This document shows, piece by piece, positions 9,595 to 19,122 of a stretch of 64,000 nt of DNA. The position numbers were made by a program, and so were the translations under genes. The notes under the pieces were generated by a model that was not told the origin of the DNA, did not search any database, and saw nothing but the letters and a program-made list of their open reading frames with translations. The first letter of the stretch is position 1, and the number at the start of each line of letters is the position of its first letter. Origin of the DNA: Tannerella sp. (lineage in GTDB: Bacteria > Bacteroidota > Bacteroidia > Bacteroidales > Tannerellaceae); the NCBI GenBank assembly GCA_031285565.1, contig JAITVY010000002.1, positions 1 to 64,000 of the forward strand. Reading direction: 5' to 3'.

Positions 9595-11040
9595 TTATTT
9601 TTCTGCTGTTATTTTCACTTCACGAACAGGCCCTCTGGCATCATTACATACAATATGTAATTCCGTATCAAGATTTTCTTTTAATTTCTTAGGATAGATA
9701 CGAAGCTCTATGTTTCTTGTTTCTCCCGGCTGAATCGTATTATTCTTTAATGCAACAATCTCTACATGTTGGTCATCAGTGCTAATACTATGCAGAATTA
9801 ACGGCGATTTTCCCTCGTTTGTAATTGTAAGCTGTTGAGATGCCGGTTTCCCTCCCATGCCTAAAAATCCGGTTTTCTTTAACTTCCCGAATTCAATAAC
9901 GGTAGACGATAATTGTAATACCGCACTGTTTTTTCTCTCTGAAGGAGATAATCTGGCAAAATCGTCTATAAGATTTGCTGCAACTGTAATAAAATCAGAG
10001 GTGATTTGACCGGATGCAGTTTTTGTTTTCAACACAAACTTAGAAAAAACTCTTCCTCTTTGCTCGATGGATGCTCCATCAAATATTATTTTTAACCGCT
10101 GAGGCTTCTTGGGCTCTAATTTCTCCGGTAGTTCTATTTTGATATAAGAAGGCAATCCCTCGATTGAGAGATCTACATCCTGATCTGAAAAATTCTGTAT
10201 CCAGATTTCTTTCTTAGGAACTTCTTTTGGCCGTACAGTGTGGAAAACGAAATCTTTTTGTTCCATTTGCACGACTCCGATTGTATCCTGAAATGATGCA
10301 TTTAACTCTTTGGGTTTAGGTACAACATCCCCTTTTATAGTCAATCGTTGACGATTCCTTTTCTCGTTAGTATAAACAGTTATGTTTTTCTTGAATGGTC
10401 CGGGACGATTAGTCGGATTGTATATGATTACCACATCACCGAATTGCCCGGGTTGAATCGGTTCCCGTGTCCATTCAGGTTCTGCACATCCGCATGATGA
10501 TTGGACATGCGAGATCACAAGAGGCGCATCTCCGGTATTTTTAATCTTGAAAATATGTAAAGCTTCTCCATCAGCTTCATTAATAACCCCAAAGTCATGA
10601 ACCGTTTCAGCAGTCGTGAATATCGGTTGTTTTTCAACGCCTGGCTGCTGGGGTTCAACCTTTCCTTTAATTGTTAAAATATAAGGATCTTTGGATGCGT
10701 TACTATATACGGAGACTGTTTTTTCAAAATCCCCCGGACGTCCTTTTGGATCGTATGATACACCTATTTTTCCTGTTTTGCCGGATGAAAGCGGCTGTTT
10801 AGACCATTCCAACGAAGTACAACCGCATGAAGCGACTACCTGACTGATAGTCAAAAGCTCTTTCCCTTCGTTTTTTATGGTAAAATCATGCGAAACAATC
10901 CCACCGTCTTCTTGTATTTTTCCGAAGTCAAAAACTGTTTGTTCTGCGGTTATCTTAGCCTCATTCTGTGCATAAAGCGATTGATTGAAGCAAAAAAATG
11001 CAGTGAAAAGAAAAACAGATGTAATTACTTTTTTATACAT
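9595..11040 (-). CDS. Multi-domain DUF1573 (Ig-like) exported protein
   Basis: This 481-residue secreted protein has a signal peptide ending in SLYAQN. Two clear DUF1573 domains (about residues 27-130 and 138-242) each carry the signature DFG near the start and SCGC in the middle (VVASCGCTS, VQSSCGCAE). A third, more diverged Ig-like domain (FGKLKKTG, then LTITNEGKSPLIL) lies at the C-terminus. DUF1573 domains are Bacteroidota-typical ASPM/SPD-2/Hydin-like beta sandwiches of unknown binding role. The neighbour 6 bp upstream is a single-domain paralogue, so the pair probably arose by duplication and forms one operon. Confidence 0.9.
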   Translation of the reverse strand: MYKKVITSVFLFTAFFCFNQSLYAQNEAKITAEQTVFDFGKIQEDGGIVSHDFTIKNEGKELLTISQVVASCGCTSLEWSKQPLSSGKTGKIGVSYDPKGRPGDFEKTVSVYSNASKDPYILTIKGKVEPQQPGVEKQPIFTTAETVHDFGVINEADGEALHIFKIKNTGDAPLVISHVQSSCGCAEPEWTREPIQPGQFGDVVIIYNPTNRPGPFKKNITVYTNEKRNRQRLTIKGDVVPKPKELNASFQDTIGVVQMEQKDFVFHTVRPKEVPKKEIWIQNFSDQDVDLSIEGLPSYIKIELPEKLEPKKPQRLKIIFDGASIEQRGRVFSKFVLKTKTASGQITSDFITVAANLIDDFARLSPSERKNSAVLQLSSTVIEFGKLKKTGFLGMGGKPASQQLTITNEGKSPLILHSISTDDQHVEIVALKNNTIQPGETRNIELRIYPKKLKENLDTELHIVCNDARGPVREVKITAEK

Positions 11041-11046
11041 GTTCTA

Positions 11047-11442
11047 TTATTTGGGAATTACATTACCTCGAATTGTTAATACATAACTTCCGGTTTTGCC
11101 ATTACTGTATACATTTACAGTCTTTGCAAATTGATTGGGACGTCCTGTTGGATCATAAGTGACTTTAATATCTCCGGTTTTTCCGGGAGCTATAGGTTCT
11201 TTTGTCCAGTTAGGAGTCGTACAACCACACGAAGCAACTACACGTGAAATAACCAGAGGTAATTCACCATTATTTATTACAGTAAAAGTATGTGATACTG
11301 GTCCGTCAGCTTCCTTAATATCACCAAAATCGTGAGTTTCACTCTCTGTAACTGTAATAGAAGCTTCTTTTTGTTGAGCAGAAACTGCTCCGATTGTCAA
11401 TGCAACCAACATTATAACAAATAATATACGTTTCATTTCCAA
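11047..11442 (-). CDS. Single-domain DUF1573 exported protein
   Basis: This 131-residue protein has a signal peptide (cleavage about ...GAVSAQQ) and a single DUF1573 domain. It carries the DFGDIKEADGP start, ISRVVASCGCTTPNW in the middle and the DPTGRPNQFAKTV strand. It is closely similar to the first domain of the downstream 481-residue paralogue, only 6 bp away. A minus-strand TAACTTTG (-7-like, 11467-11474) lies 24 bp upstream of the start. Function unknown; probably periplasmic or surface-exposed. Confidence 0.9.
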   Translation of the reverse strand: MEMKRILFVIMLVALTIGAVSAQQKEASITVTESETHDFGDIKEADGPVSHTFTVINNGELPLVISRVVASCGCTTPNWTKEPIAPGKTGDIKVTYDPTGRPNQFAKTVNVYSNGKTGSYVLTIRGNVIPK

Positions 11443-11509
11443 ATATGTTTTTAGTTAAAATTATTGCAAAGTTAATGCTATTTCTTATATAATGTACCCC
11501 GGTAATGAA

Positions 11510-12007
11510 TTATTTTCGGCGCGTATATGCCAGAATTGTGTGTGCATAAGGGTTCTTGTCATCTTTAGGATACTCCGTTTTAGTTATTTCTTCCCAAATG
11601 TTCCGATCTATTTCAGGGAAAAAGACGGTGGCCTCATTAAAGATATGATGAACAATTGTCAGATATAATTTGTCAGCGATCGGTAATGCTTGTTCATAAA
11701 CATTTCCTCCACCAATAATAAAAACTTCCTCTTCGGTCTTAGTAAGCATTAATGCATCTGTAAGCGAATGGCAGACTGTACAGTTGTCGTAATGTAGGGC
11801 AGGATTTGAGCTTAAAACAATATTTTTGCGATTAGGCAATGCACCTTTTGGTAAAGATTCAAATGTCTTCCTTCCCATAATAACCGTATGTCCGGTAGTC
11901 GTTTCTTTAAAAAACTTCATGTCGTTGGGCAGTCGCCATAATAACTGTTGATCTTTACCGATAGACCGGTTCTCATCCATTGCAACAATGATAGATACAA
12001 TACTCAT
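11510..12007 (-). CDS. folA: Dihydrofolate reductase
   Basis: This enzyme reduces dihydrofolate to tetrahydrofolate with NADPH. The 165-residue protein has the N-terminal SIVAMDENRSIG, the LWRLPNDMKFFKETT helix that holds the acidic substrate-binding residue, the NADPH segment GHTVIMGRKTFESL and FIIGGGNVYEQAL. The length is standard. It lies upstream-distal to thyA on the same strand, the usual folate/dTMP pairing, but a repeat element (12019-12217) is now wedged between the two genes. Confidence 0.97.
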   Translation of the reverse strand: MSIVSIIVAMDENRSIGKDQQLLWRLPNDMKFFKETTTGHTVIMGRKTFESLPKGALPNRKNIVLSSNPALHYDNCTVCHSLTDALMLTKTEEEVFIIGGGNVYEQALPIADKLYLTIVHHIFNEATVFFPEIDRNIWEEITKTEYPKDDKNPYAHTILAYTRRK

Positions 12008-12018
12008 AGTTAAAATTG

Positions 12019-12217
12019 TTAGAAGCTGTTTTGAATTTTTTCGTAATTACTTCCGAGTTATTTTTTTGAAGGATTTACGTTATTATTTACTGTATAATAG
12101 CGGGCTATTAAAAGGAAATAATAACGTAAAGGCGCAAAAAAGAGCCGGAAGGAATACGTAAAACAAGCTTTTTTATTCATAAATATTATTAGTTGTAAAA
12201 TTCAAAACAGTTTCTTA
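12019..12217. mobile_element. MITE-like repeat element, complete copy 1
   Basis: The element is about 199 bp with 21-bp terminal inverted repeats: TTAGAAGCTGTTTTGAATTT at the left (12019-12039) and its complement with two mismatches at the right (12197-12217). Inside is a 57-bp hairpin (12074-12130) with perfect 15-base arms and a conserved apical palindrome TAATAGCGGGCTATTA (12095-12110). There is no coding capacity. It sits between folA and thyA, its right end 2 bp beyond the thyA stop. A second full copy lies at 25858-26051 and partial ends at 23709-23760 and 28957-28998. Confidence 0.8.
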
Positions 12218-12218
12218 T

Positions 12219-13013
12219 TTAAACGGCAACTATACCTTTAATGTGTGGATGCGGATCATAATCCGTCAATTCGAAATCTTCGTATTGAAAGTCAAATATA
12301 CTTTTCACATCCGGATTTATTTTCATCCGGGGTAATGGGCGCGGCTCTCTTGTCAATTGCAGTTGAACCTGCTCCAGATGATTGGTATAGACATGAGCAT
12401 CTCCTAATGTATGCACAAAATCGCCCGCAACCAGACCGGTCACCTGTGCCATCATTTGTAGTAATAATGCATAAGATGCTATATTAAACGGGACTCCAAG
12501 AAAAATATCAGCACTTCGTTGATATAGTTGTAAACTTAACCGGCCATCTGCAACATAAAACTGAAAAAATGCATGGCATGGAGGTAAATTCATGTTTTCA
12601 AGGTCTCCGACATTCCATGCGCTTACAATGATCCGTCGTGAGTCCGGTTGATTTTTAATCAGATGAACCGCTTCACTGATCTGATCAATTGAACCTCCTT
12701 TATAATCCGGCCACGAACGCCATTGATAACCGTAAATATGACCAATGTCTCCATTTTCATCTGCCCATTCGTTCCAGATACGTACGCCGTGCTCCTGAAG
12801 ATATTTCGCATTCGTATCCCCCTTTAAAAACCACAACAATTCATAAATAATTGATTTTAAATGCAGCTTTTTGGTTGTTAAAAGCGGAAAACCGTTCTCA
12901 AGATTGAAACGCATCTGATGTCCGAAAACACTGATTGTCCCGGTTCCGGTCCGGTCTTCTTTTTTTGTACCTTCTTTAAGTACCCGTTGCAGTAGTTCTG
13001 TATATTGTTTCAT
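12219..13013 (-). CDS. thyA: Thymidylate synthase
   Basis: This enzyme makes dTMP from dUMP using methylenetetrahydrofolate. The 264-residue protein matches the short (E. coli-like) ThyA. It has the [12 protein letters not shown]-terminus, the catalytic cysteine in [12 protein letters not shown], the [17 protein letters not shown] dUMP/folate segment and [11 protein letters not shown] minus-strand -7-like TACTTTTG (13021-13028) lies just upstream of the start. A repeat element begins 2 bp past the stop codon and separates it from folA. Confidence 0.98.
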   Translation of the reverse strand: MKQYTELLQRVLKEGTKKEDRTGTGTISVFGHQMRFNLENGFPLLTTKKLHLKSIIYELLWFLKGDTNAKYLQEHGVRIWNEWADENGDIGHIYGYQWRSWPDYKGGSIDQISEAVHLIKNQPDSRRIIVSAWNVGDLENMNLPPCHAFFQFYVADGRLSLQLYQRSADIFLGVPFNIASYALLLQMMAQVTGLVAGDFVHTLGDAHVYTNHLEQVQLQLTREPRPLPRMKINPDVKSIFDFQYEDFELTDYDPHPHIKGIVAV

Positions 13014-13080
13014 AGCACAACAAAAGTAAGCAATAAATATTTTTTTTTCTCATGATTCAATCTTTTGTCTGCTTTTTTTG

Positions 13081-13110
13081 TTTGAATATGAAAAAAAATG
13101 CCTAATTTTG
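13081..13110 (+). promoter_or_regulatory. Promoter of the aldose epimerase gene
   Basis: TTTG at 13081-13084 and TAATTTTG at 13103-13110 are separated by 18 bp, close to the Bacteroidota consensus. The predicted leader of about 90 bases before the ATG at 13209 is longer than usual for this window. Confidence 0.6.
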
Positions 13111-13208
13111 GTAGTCGTATTGAGGTTATTTTTATAGGCTAAAACAAACAGCTTCGTCAAAATAGATAAATTGAATAAATACAGTAAATTAAATAATTAT
13201 AATTATAT

Positions 13209-14336
13209 ATGAAAAAGACGTGGATGCTTTCACTATTGGCTGTTAGCTTATTGTTTTCTTGTGGAGAGAAAGAAGAAAAATTAGTTTCAGGATTGGACAA
13301 GACTAATTTTGTCTCTGAGGTTGCCGGAAAACCGACTGCCTTATACGTATTGACGAATGATAATGGAATGGAAGTTTGTATCACAAACTATGGCGGTCGT
13401 ATCGTTTCCGTAATGGTACCGGATAAAGATAATAAAATGACTGATGTAGTACTAGGGTACGACAATATACAGAATTATGTGAATGTTGATGGCAACTATG
13501 GTGCATTGATCGGTCGTTATGGCAATCGTATTGCTAACGGACGATTTACGCTGGATTCAGTTGAATATCAATTGCCTCAAAATAATAATGGGCATTGCTT
13601 GCATGGAGGTCCGAAAGGCTATCACACAAAAGTATGGGATGCTGTTCAGCCTGATAACAAGAAACTCGAGCTGACTTATTTCTCAGAAGATGGTGATGCC
13701 AATTTTCCGGGAAACCTGAGTGTGAAAGTAGTGTATACATTGACAAATGATAATGCAATCGATATTCGTTACGAAGCAACTACTGATAAACCGACGATTG
13801 TGAATTTAACAAATCACAGTTATTTCAATCTTTCAGGAGTACCGGGCTCTCAGATATTGGATCATCAGATCATGGTCAATGCTGATCGTTATACACCCGT
13901 TGACAGTACATTGATACCTACCGGGATCGCTCCGGTTGACAGTACACCGATGGATTTGCGTCAGTTAACTGTTATCGGTTCCAAAATTGATGAACCGTTC
14001 GAACAGTTGGTAAAAGGACGTGGTTTTGATCACAACTGGGTGCTGAACACGAATGGTGATGTGTCAAAATTAGCAGCTAAAGCTGTTAGTCCGACAAGTG
14101 GAATTGTATTAGAAGTATATACCAACGAACCGGGTGTACAGTTTTATGCAGGAAACTTTATGGAAGGTTCAGATAAAGGTAAATTCGGAATAACCTATCC
14201 GCATAGAGGTGCGCTTTGTTTAGAAACGCAACATTATCCGGATAGCCCAAATCAACCGGAATTTCCGAGCACAGTGCTCCGTCCGGGTGAAAATTATCTA
14301 AGTAGGTGTATCTACCGATTCACCGTAGATAAATAA
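13209..14336 (+). CDS. galM: Aldose 1-epimerase lipoprotein (mutarotase)
   Basis: The 375-residue protein carries a lipoprotein signal (cysteine in LLFSCGEKEE, about residue 19) and then a full GalM beta-sandwich. It interconverts alpha and beta anomers of aldoses such as galactose or glucose. Family motifs seen are NYGGRIVSV, YGNRIANG, the catalytic histidine segments GHCLHGGPKGYH and LTNHSYFNLSG, and the C-terminal ETQHYPDSPNQPEFPS. The lipid anchor puts it in the periplasm or at the surface, in line with glycan processing before uptake. It is followed by a terminator at 14361. Confidence 0.95.
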   Translation: MKKTWMLSLLAVSLLFSCGEKEEKLVSGLDKTNFVSEVAGKPTALYVLTNDNGMEVCITNYGGRIVSVMVPDKDNKMTDVVLGYDNIQNYVNVDGNYGALIGRYGNRIANGRFTLDSVEYQLPQNNNGHCLHGGPKGYHTKVWDAVQPDNKKLELTYFSEDGDANFPGNLSVKVVYTLTNDNAIDIRYEATTDKPTIVNLTNHSYFNLSGVPGSQILDHQIMVNADRYTPVDSTLIPTGIAPVDSTPMDLRQLTVIGSKIDEPFEQLVKGRGFDHNWVLNTNGDVSKLAAKAVSPTSGIVLEVYTNEPGVQFYAGNFMEGSDKGKFGITYPHRGALCLETQHYPDSPNQPEFPSTVLRPGENYLSRCIYRFTVDK

Positions 14337-14360
14337 TTGTTTGTTTTAGTTAATAGAAAG

Positions 14361-14389
14361 AGGCCAAACTGTGAAGTTCGGCCTTTTTT
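14361..14389 (+). terminator. Intrinsic terminator of galM
   Basis: AGGCCAAAC at 14361 pairs with GTTCGGCCT (one mismatch) across a 6-base loop and is followed by a six-T run, 24 bp after the galM stop. Confidence 0.85.
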
Positions 14390-14445
14390 GCAACTAAAGC
14401 TTTGGAAACAAAAAATGAAATATTGAATCTTAAATTTTATATGTC

Positions 14446-15318
14446 ATGAAACAAAGTATGAAAAAGATTATTTTTAATTGCTTATTTTTGCTTTTAACAG
14501 CAACCGCAACACAGGCGCAACAAGTTGTGAAATTATGGGAAGGTGCACCTCCAACTGATAATGAAATTAGGATGCCGGAGGATATTGATGAAAATTATTG
14601 GATTACGCGTGTATCCTCTCCCGAACTACTTATTTACCTTCCGCAAAAAAGCAATGCCACAGATAAGGCCGTGATTATTTGTCCGGGTGGGGGATATGCA
14701 GGATTGGCTTCACATCATGAAGGAACACTATTTGCACAATGGCTCAATAAACAAGGTATTGCTGCATTTATACTGAAGTACCGGATGCCGAACAAACACA
14801 AAGAAGTACCATTGGAAGATGCACAACAGGCAATACGGTATGTACGCGAACATGCTGCGGACTTTCAGATTAAACCGAATAAAATTGGTATTGCAGGATT
14901 TTCAGCCGGTGGACATTTAGCATCTACTGCTTCAACACATTTCGCAACAGAAGGAACCAGTACGCGTCCTGATTTCAGCATTCTTTTCTATCCGGTAATA
15001 ACAATGGATAAGGCAACGCATGGAGGATCCCGTACGAATTTGCTGGGCGAAGATCCTTCAGCTACAGATATATATCTATTTTCAAATGAAAAACAGGTAA
15101 ATGTAAATACACCCCCTGCTATCTTACTGCTGAGTGATGACGATAAGGCTGTAGTACCGGAAAATAGTATTCGTTATTATCAGGCCCTTAAAGCAAACGA
15201 TATCAAAGCATCGCTTTATATCTTTCCTGAAGGTGGCCATGGTTGGGGATTACGTGATAACTTCAAGTATCATCAACAAGTCACAGAATTGTTGGCAGCA
15301 TGGTTGAAAGATATTTAA
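14446..15318 (+). CDS. Secreted alpha/beta hydrolase (acetylxylan-esterase-like)
   Basis: The 290-residue protein has a cleavable signal peptide (ending ATQAQQ) and an alpha/beta-hydrolase fold. The oxyanion-hole segment VIICPGGGYAGL is near residue 80 and the nucleophile elbow GFSAGGHLAST near 155. A DDDKAVVPENS acid segment and GGHGWGL supply Asp and His. This matches the Bacteroidota esterase group often annotated as xylanase or acetylxylan esterase. It would remove acyl groups from carbohydrates in the periplasm. A second ATG at 14458 is also possible. The substrate is uncertain. Confidence 0.88.
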   Translation: MKQSMKKIIFNCLFLLLTATATQAQQVVKLWEGAPPTDNEIRMPEDIDENYWITRVSSPELLIYLPQKSNATDKAVIICPGGGYAGLASHHEGTLFAQWLNKQGIAAFILKYRMPNKHKEVPLEDAQQAIRYVREHAADFQIKPNKIGIAGFSAGGHLASTASTHFATEGTSTRPDFSILFYPVITMDKATHGGSRTNLLGEDPSATDIYLFSNEKQVNVNTPPAILLLSDDDKAVVPENSIRYYQALKANDIKASLYIFPEGGHGWGLRDNFKYHQQVTELLAAWLKDI

Positions 15319-15361
15319 CGAGCATTAAATGATTTCATTAAACTCAATTTTCTTTTTGAGA

Positions 15362-15712
15362 TTATTTAAGCCGTTTCTGCAACTTATTCATCCCGACGCA
15401 AATAAGAACGTTTATAATTGACCATATAATCATTAAACAGTAAGTAATCTTATTTGCATGAAAGAAAAAGAGTGCTGCAATAAATACCAGTATGATAATT
15501 GAAATTGAAATGATATAAAATCCTATTACTGATATCTGTCTAAGAAGAGTAGAAGGTAGACAATAAAAAACTGCTAATAGTGCAATTAGAATACCGAGAA
15601 TAACCGGAAGTTTCCCGACTCCGGTTACTCCGTCGAAAAGTAAAATGCAGGCAGTTATAAACCAGTAAACTATTGCTGCCACAGAGTATACCCGAAATCT
15701 TATTTTCATCAA
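15362..15712 (-). CDS. Small four-helix membrane protein, unknown
   Basis: The 116-residue protein consists almost entirely of four hydrophobic segments (about residues 8-28, 32-50, 60-85 and 88-108) with short basic loops and a C-terminal KLQKRLK. I recognise no family. It is convergent with the esterase gene (44 bp apart) and 47 bp downstream of folK on the same strand, so it may be read as the tail of the folK transcript. Confidence 0.7.
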   Translation of the reverse strand: MMKIRFRVYSVAAIVYWFITACILLFDGVTGVGKLPVILGILIALLAVFYCLPSTLLRQISVIGFYIISISIIILVFIAALFFFHANKITYCLMIIWSIINVLICVGMNKLQKRLK

Positions 15713-15759
15713 AACCTGGAGTTTTTATAATTATCAGCTATATCATAACAGCGTAAAAA

Positions 15760-16236
15760 TCAAGACTGCTTTTCGTCTAATTTATTTAACAATGTCTCGA
15801 TTGTTCGGCCCAATATGGGATGTCTTATTTCAGGAGCTATTTCTGCTAATGGCTTTAAAACAAAAAGACGTTGTTGCATCAAAGGGTGTGGTAAAGTTAA
15901 TTCAGCAGTGTTTAAAACCATATTGTCATATAAAAGTATGTCCATATCTATCAAACGATCCTGATAGGACGAATTAGAAGTTTTGGCATTTCTGCCTAAT
16001 TCGCGCTCGATTTGTTGGGTTATAGCCAATAGCTCAAAAGGAGAAAATTCAGTTTCTAATTTAACAGCGATATTCAAAAACGGATGTTGTGACTGAAATC
16101 CCCAGGGTTCAGTCTCATAAAAATCAGAAAGGACGGGTATATTACCTGCCCTTTCTGTTAAAAGTGTAATTGCTGTTGTTAATTGTGCCTGCCGGTTTCC
16201 TAAATTAGAACCGAGGCTTAAATATACGGTTGGCAT
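15760..16236 (-). CDS. folK: 2-amino-4-hydroxy-6-hydroxymethyldihydropteridine pyrophosphokinase
   Basis: This enzyme transfers pyrophosphate from ATP to the pterin precursor in folate synthesis. The 158-residue protein shows the N-terminal YLSLGSNLGNR, the FLNIAVKLET strand, the metal/ATP segment DRLIDMDILLYD and LPHPLMQQRLFVLKPLAEIAP. The length is standard for the single-domain enzyme. It lies 42 bp downstream of queA and probably belongs to the ftsX-to-folK cluster on the same strand. Confidence 0.96.
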   Translation of the reverse strand: MPTVYLSLGSNLGNRQAQLTTAITLLTERAGNIPVLSDFYETEPWGFQSQHPFLNIAVKLETEFSPFELLAITQQIERELGRNAKTSNSSYQDRLIDMDILLYDNMVLNTAELTLPHPLMQQRLFVLKPLAEIAPEIRHPILGRTIETLLNKLDEKQS

Positions 16237-16278
16237 TTCAAAAAATTAGCTTAATCTTTTTATAATCAATCGATATGA

Positions 16279-17328
16279 TTACAGAATTAGCATGGCGTCA
16301 CCATATGCACAAAACTGATACTTTTCTTTGATAGCCGTATGGTATGCTTCCATAATTAAGTCATATCCGCCAAACGAAGCTGCCATCATAAGTAAGGTTG
16401 ATAGTGGCATGTGGAAATTCGTAATCAATGCAGTCGGAACACTAAATTCATACGGGAGAAAAATAAATTTATTAGTCCATCCGTCGTATTCTTTTAAATG
16501 CTTATCCGTGCTGACAGCCGATTCCATCGCGCGCATTACAGAGCCTCCGACAGCGCAAATACGCTTGCCATTATCAATTGCTTTGTTAACAGTTTCCACA
16601 ACGTCGGGTTTTATAATCATTTGCTCGGAATCAATCTTGTGCTTTGACAAGTCTTCTACATCAATTTCCCGGTAATTACCCAAACCCGAATGAACTGTTA
16701 GGTAGGCGAATACACAGTCCTTAATTTCCAATCGCTTCATTAATTCGCGGCTGAAGTGTAATCCCGCAGCCGGTGCTACAACAGCACCCTCTTCCGTCGC
16801 AAAAATTGTTTGATAACGTTCGGCATCTTCCGGTTCTACAGGACGCTCAATGTATTTAGGCAGTGGAGTCTCTCCTAATGCGTACAAGTTTTTCTTAAAC
16901 TCGTCATGAGGACCATCATATAAGAAACGTAAAGTACGGCCGCGTGAGGTCGTATTATCGATTACTTCGGCCACCATTGAATCATCATCGCCGAAATAAA
17001 GCTTATTCCCGATACGGATTTTCCGGGCCGGATCAACCAATACATCCCAGAGACGCAGGTTCTGGTTTAATTCCCGTAGTAAAAAAACTTCAATTTTCGC
17101 TCCGGTTTTTTCCTTATTGCCATATAAACGAGCAGGAAAAACTTTCGTGTTGTTCATTACAAACGCATCGCCTTCATCAAAATAGTTAATCAGATCCTTA
17201 AATATTTTATGTTCGATCTGACCGGTATCACGATGAATAACCATTAGCCGGCACTCATCCCGGTATGGCGACGGATGGGATGCAATTAATTCCGGAGGTA
17301 AATCAAATTTAAATTTTGACAGTTTCAT
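16279..17328 (-). CDS. queA: S-adenosylmethionine:tRNA ribosyltransferase-isomerase
   Basis: QueA transfers the ribosyl part of AdoMet to 7-aminomethyl-7-deazaguanine in tRNA, giving epoxyqueuosine. The 349-residue protein has [12 protein letters not shown] near the start, [21 protein letters not shown], the [10 protein letters not shown] loop and [14 protein letters not shown], all QueA signatures. Its start overlaps the end of truB by 20 bp, so the two tRNA-modification genes are cotranscribed and probably translationally coupled. Confidence 0.97.
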   Translation of the reverse strand: MKLSKFKFDLPPELIASHPSPYRDECRLMVIHRDTGQIEHKIFKDLINYFDEGDAFVMNNTKVFPARLYGNKEKTGAKIEVFLLRELNQNLRLWDVLVDPARKIRIGNKLYFGDDDSMVAEVIDNTTSRGRTLRFLYDGPHDEFKKNLYALGETPLPKYIERPVEPEDAERYQTIFATEEGAVVAPAAGLHFSRELMKRLEIKDCVFAYLTVHSGLGNYREIDVEDLSKHKIDSEQMIIKPDVVETVNKAIDNGKRICAVGGSVMRAMESAVSTDKHLKEYDGWTNKFIFLPYEFSVPTALITNFHMPLSTLLMMAASFGGYDLIMEAYHTAIKEKYQFCAYGDAMLIL

Positions 17329-18028
17329 CTTCTATATTGTTTATTATTACTTCTTCTAAAAAATCGTCTATATGGTCAGGTGTCATACACATATCCAAAG
17401 TGACTTCTCCAATGCGTGTGCGTTCCAGGGCGATTAAATGTGCTCCGGATTGAAGCGCCGTTCCGATATCACGTGCCAGGGCACGAATATAGGTTCCTTT
17501 GCTGCATACAACACGTATTTTAATGATAGGTAAATCACATTCCAGCAGTTCTATTTCATCAATTACCAGTGTTTTTGCTTTTAATGGAACCTCTTCACCC
17601 TTTCTGGCTAGTTCATAAGCCCGTTTTCCATCTATTTTGCATGCCGAAAAAACCGGTGGCACCTGATGGATTGTACCTGTAAAAGATTGAAGCGTTTCTT
17701 TAACCATTTCACATGTAATGTGGTCGGTAGGGTAGGTGTGATCAACCTCTTTTTCCAAATCGAAAGAAGGAGTAGTCTCACCCAGCTTCAATGTCGCAAC
17801 ATACTCTTTCGTTTGGTACTGAAACTCATCGATTCGTTTTGTCGCTTTCCCGGTACATATAATCAGAACACCTGTCGCTTTCGGATCCAGTGTTCCGGCA
17901 TGACCCACTTTTATTTTCTTGACTTTTAACTTCCGTGTAAGCTTATACCGGAACTTATTTACCAAATCAAACGAAGTCCAGTCAAGCGGTTTGTTAAAAT
18001 AAAGAACTTCTCCCGCAATAAAATCCAT
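17309..18028 (-). CDS. truB: tRNA pseudouridine(55) synthase
   Basis: TruB makes pseudouridine 55 in the T-loop of tRNAs. The 239-residue protein has the KPLDWTSFD start and the catalytic [14 protein letters not shown] (Asp near residue 47). It also shows [20 protein letters not shown] and the C-terminal [15 protein letters not shown] segment. An in-frame TTG further upstream would lie inside uppP and adds residues unlike any TruB, so the ATG at 18028, 2 bp after the uppP stop, is the better start. Confidence 0.96.
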   Translation of the reverse strand: MDFIAGEVLYFNKPLDWTSFDLVNKFRYKLTRKLKVKKIKVGHAGTLDPKATGVLIICTGKATKRIDEFQYQTKEYVATLKLGETTPSFDLEKEVDHTYPTDHITCEMVKETLQSFTGTIHQVPPVFSACKIDGKRAYELARKGEEVPLKAKTLVIDEIELLECDLPIIKIRVVCSKGTYIRALARDIGTALQSGAHLIALERTRIGEVTLDMCMTPDHIDDFLEEVIINNIEDETVKI

Positions 18029-18030
18029 AT

Positions 18031-18831
18031 CTACGATGCGAAATAAGAATATATTATAGCAAATAATCCGGCTACGATGCAATAGTATGCAAAATAGATC
18101 AGTTTACCTTTCTTTACTAATTGAATCATCCATTTACAAGCGATTGCTCCGGAAACAAATGCCGTTACAAATCCACAAATTAATGCTACCGGCGAGATCC
18201 CCGAAGCCCCGGATGAAAAGCCTCCTTTTAGCAGGTCTAAAAACGCCTCTCCCAATATGGGAATAATCACCATTAAAAATGAAAATTTCGCAACTTGTTC
18301 CTTCTTGTTTCCAAGCAACAAGCCCGTGGCAATTGTAGAACCCGATCGCGAAAGTCCCGGTAATACCGCACATGCCTGTGCTATACCGATCACAAAAGCG
18401 TCTTTAAACGAAATAGATTCTTTCTGGCGAGGCTTTGCGTAATACGAAAATGCTAACAGCATAGCCGTAACCAACAACATTACACCAACAAGTAAAAGAC
18501 CGCTGCCGAATAATTGTTCGACATAATCTTTTAAAAATACGCCTACAATACCTACCGGTATCATCGATAAAAGAATTTTGCAAACCATTTTAGTATCATC
18601 ATTCCAGCGGAATGAAAATAATGATTTGAAAAGCACGGCTACTTCATTCCATAAAATACAAATTGTACTCAATGCGGTTGCCGTATGTACAACAATAGCG
18701 AAGGTTAAATTCTCTTCGCCACTCATGCCAAATAATGTTCCGAAAATAGCTATATGACCACTACTACTAACCGGAAGAAATTCTGTCAAGCCTTGAATTA
18801 AGCCGAGGACTATCGCTTCGATCCAGCTCAT
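18031..18831 (-). CDS. uppP: Undecaprenyl-diphosphatase
   Basis: This integral membrane BacA-type phosphatase recycles undecaprenyl diphosphate for cell-wall and glycan synthesis. The 266-residue protein has about eight membrane segments. The two catalytic signatures are [13 protein letters not shown] near residue 15 and [11 protein letters not shown] near residue 160. It overlaps the upstream DUF3098 gene by 4 bp and lies 2 bp before truB, in the compact ftsX-DUF3098-uppP-truB-queA order common in Bacteroidota. Confidence 0.97.
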   Translation of the reverse strand: MSWIEAIVLGLIQGLTEFLPVSSSGHIAIFGTLFGMSGEENLTFAIVVHTATALSTICILWNEVAVLFKSLFSFRWNDDTKMVCKILLSMIPVGIVGVFLKDYVEQLFGSGLLLVGVMLLVTAMLLAFSYYAKPRQKESISFKDAFVIGIAQACAVLPGLSRSGSTIATGLLLGNKKEQVAKFSFLMVIIPILGEAFLDLLKGGFSSGASGISPVALICGFVTAFVSGAIACKWMIQLVKKGKLIYFAYYCIVAGLFAIIYSYFAS

Positions 18832-19085
18832 TCGGTTATCTGCTCATTATCTTGTTTCGGGGCTTTTTTATCACCTTTCAGGATACCATATATCATCAAC
18901 ATAAAACCGACCATTGTTATAGCTGGTGCTACTTTTATACGTTGTGCACTGAATATTTCAGGATTAAACGATATTCCATCTGCTGAACTGCCACCACTCA
19001 TTAGTATAAAACCAAGAATAATTAAAGCAATTGAAATTCCAATCCAAACAAAATTACTTTTACCGAATGCAAAATCTTTATTCAT
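18828..19085 (-). CDS. DUF3098 family small membrane protein
   Basis: This 85-residue protein has two hydrophobic segments (about residues 12-30 and 52-70) separated by a G/S-rich loop with FNPEIFS. The [20 protein letters not shown] start is characteristic of DUF3098 proteins, which in Bacteroidota sit between ftsX and uppP. The function is unknown. It shares a 4-bp overlap with uppP and so is very probably coexpressed with envelope-synthesis genes. Confidence 0.9.
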   Translation of the reverse strand: MNKDFAFGKSNFVWIGISIALIILGFILMSGGSSADGISFNPEIFSAQRIKVAPAITMVGFMLMIYGILKGDKKAPKQDNEQITE

Positions 19086-19122
19086 ATAATCTGTTTTATT
19101 TTCTCAAATCCATTTTTCAGGT

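Noticed and set aside
13157..13384. Minus-strand frame over the start of galM
   Set aside because: It is antisense to a clear lipoprotein signal and epimerase domain; no supporting promoter or family match.
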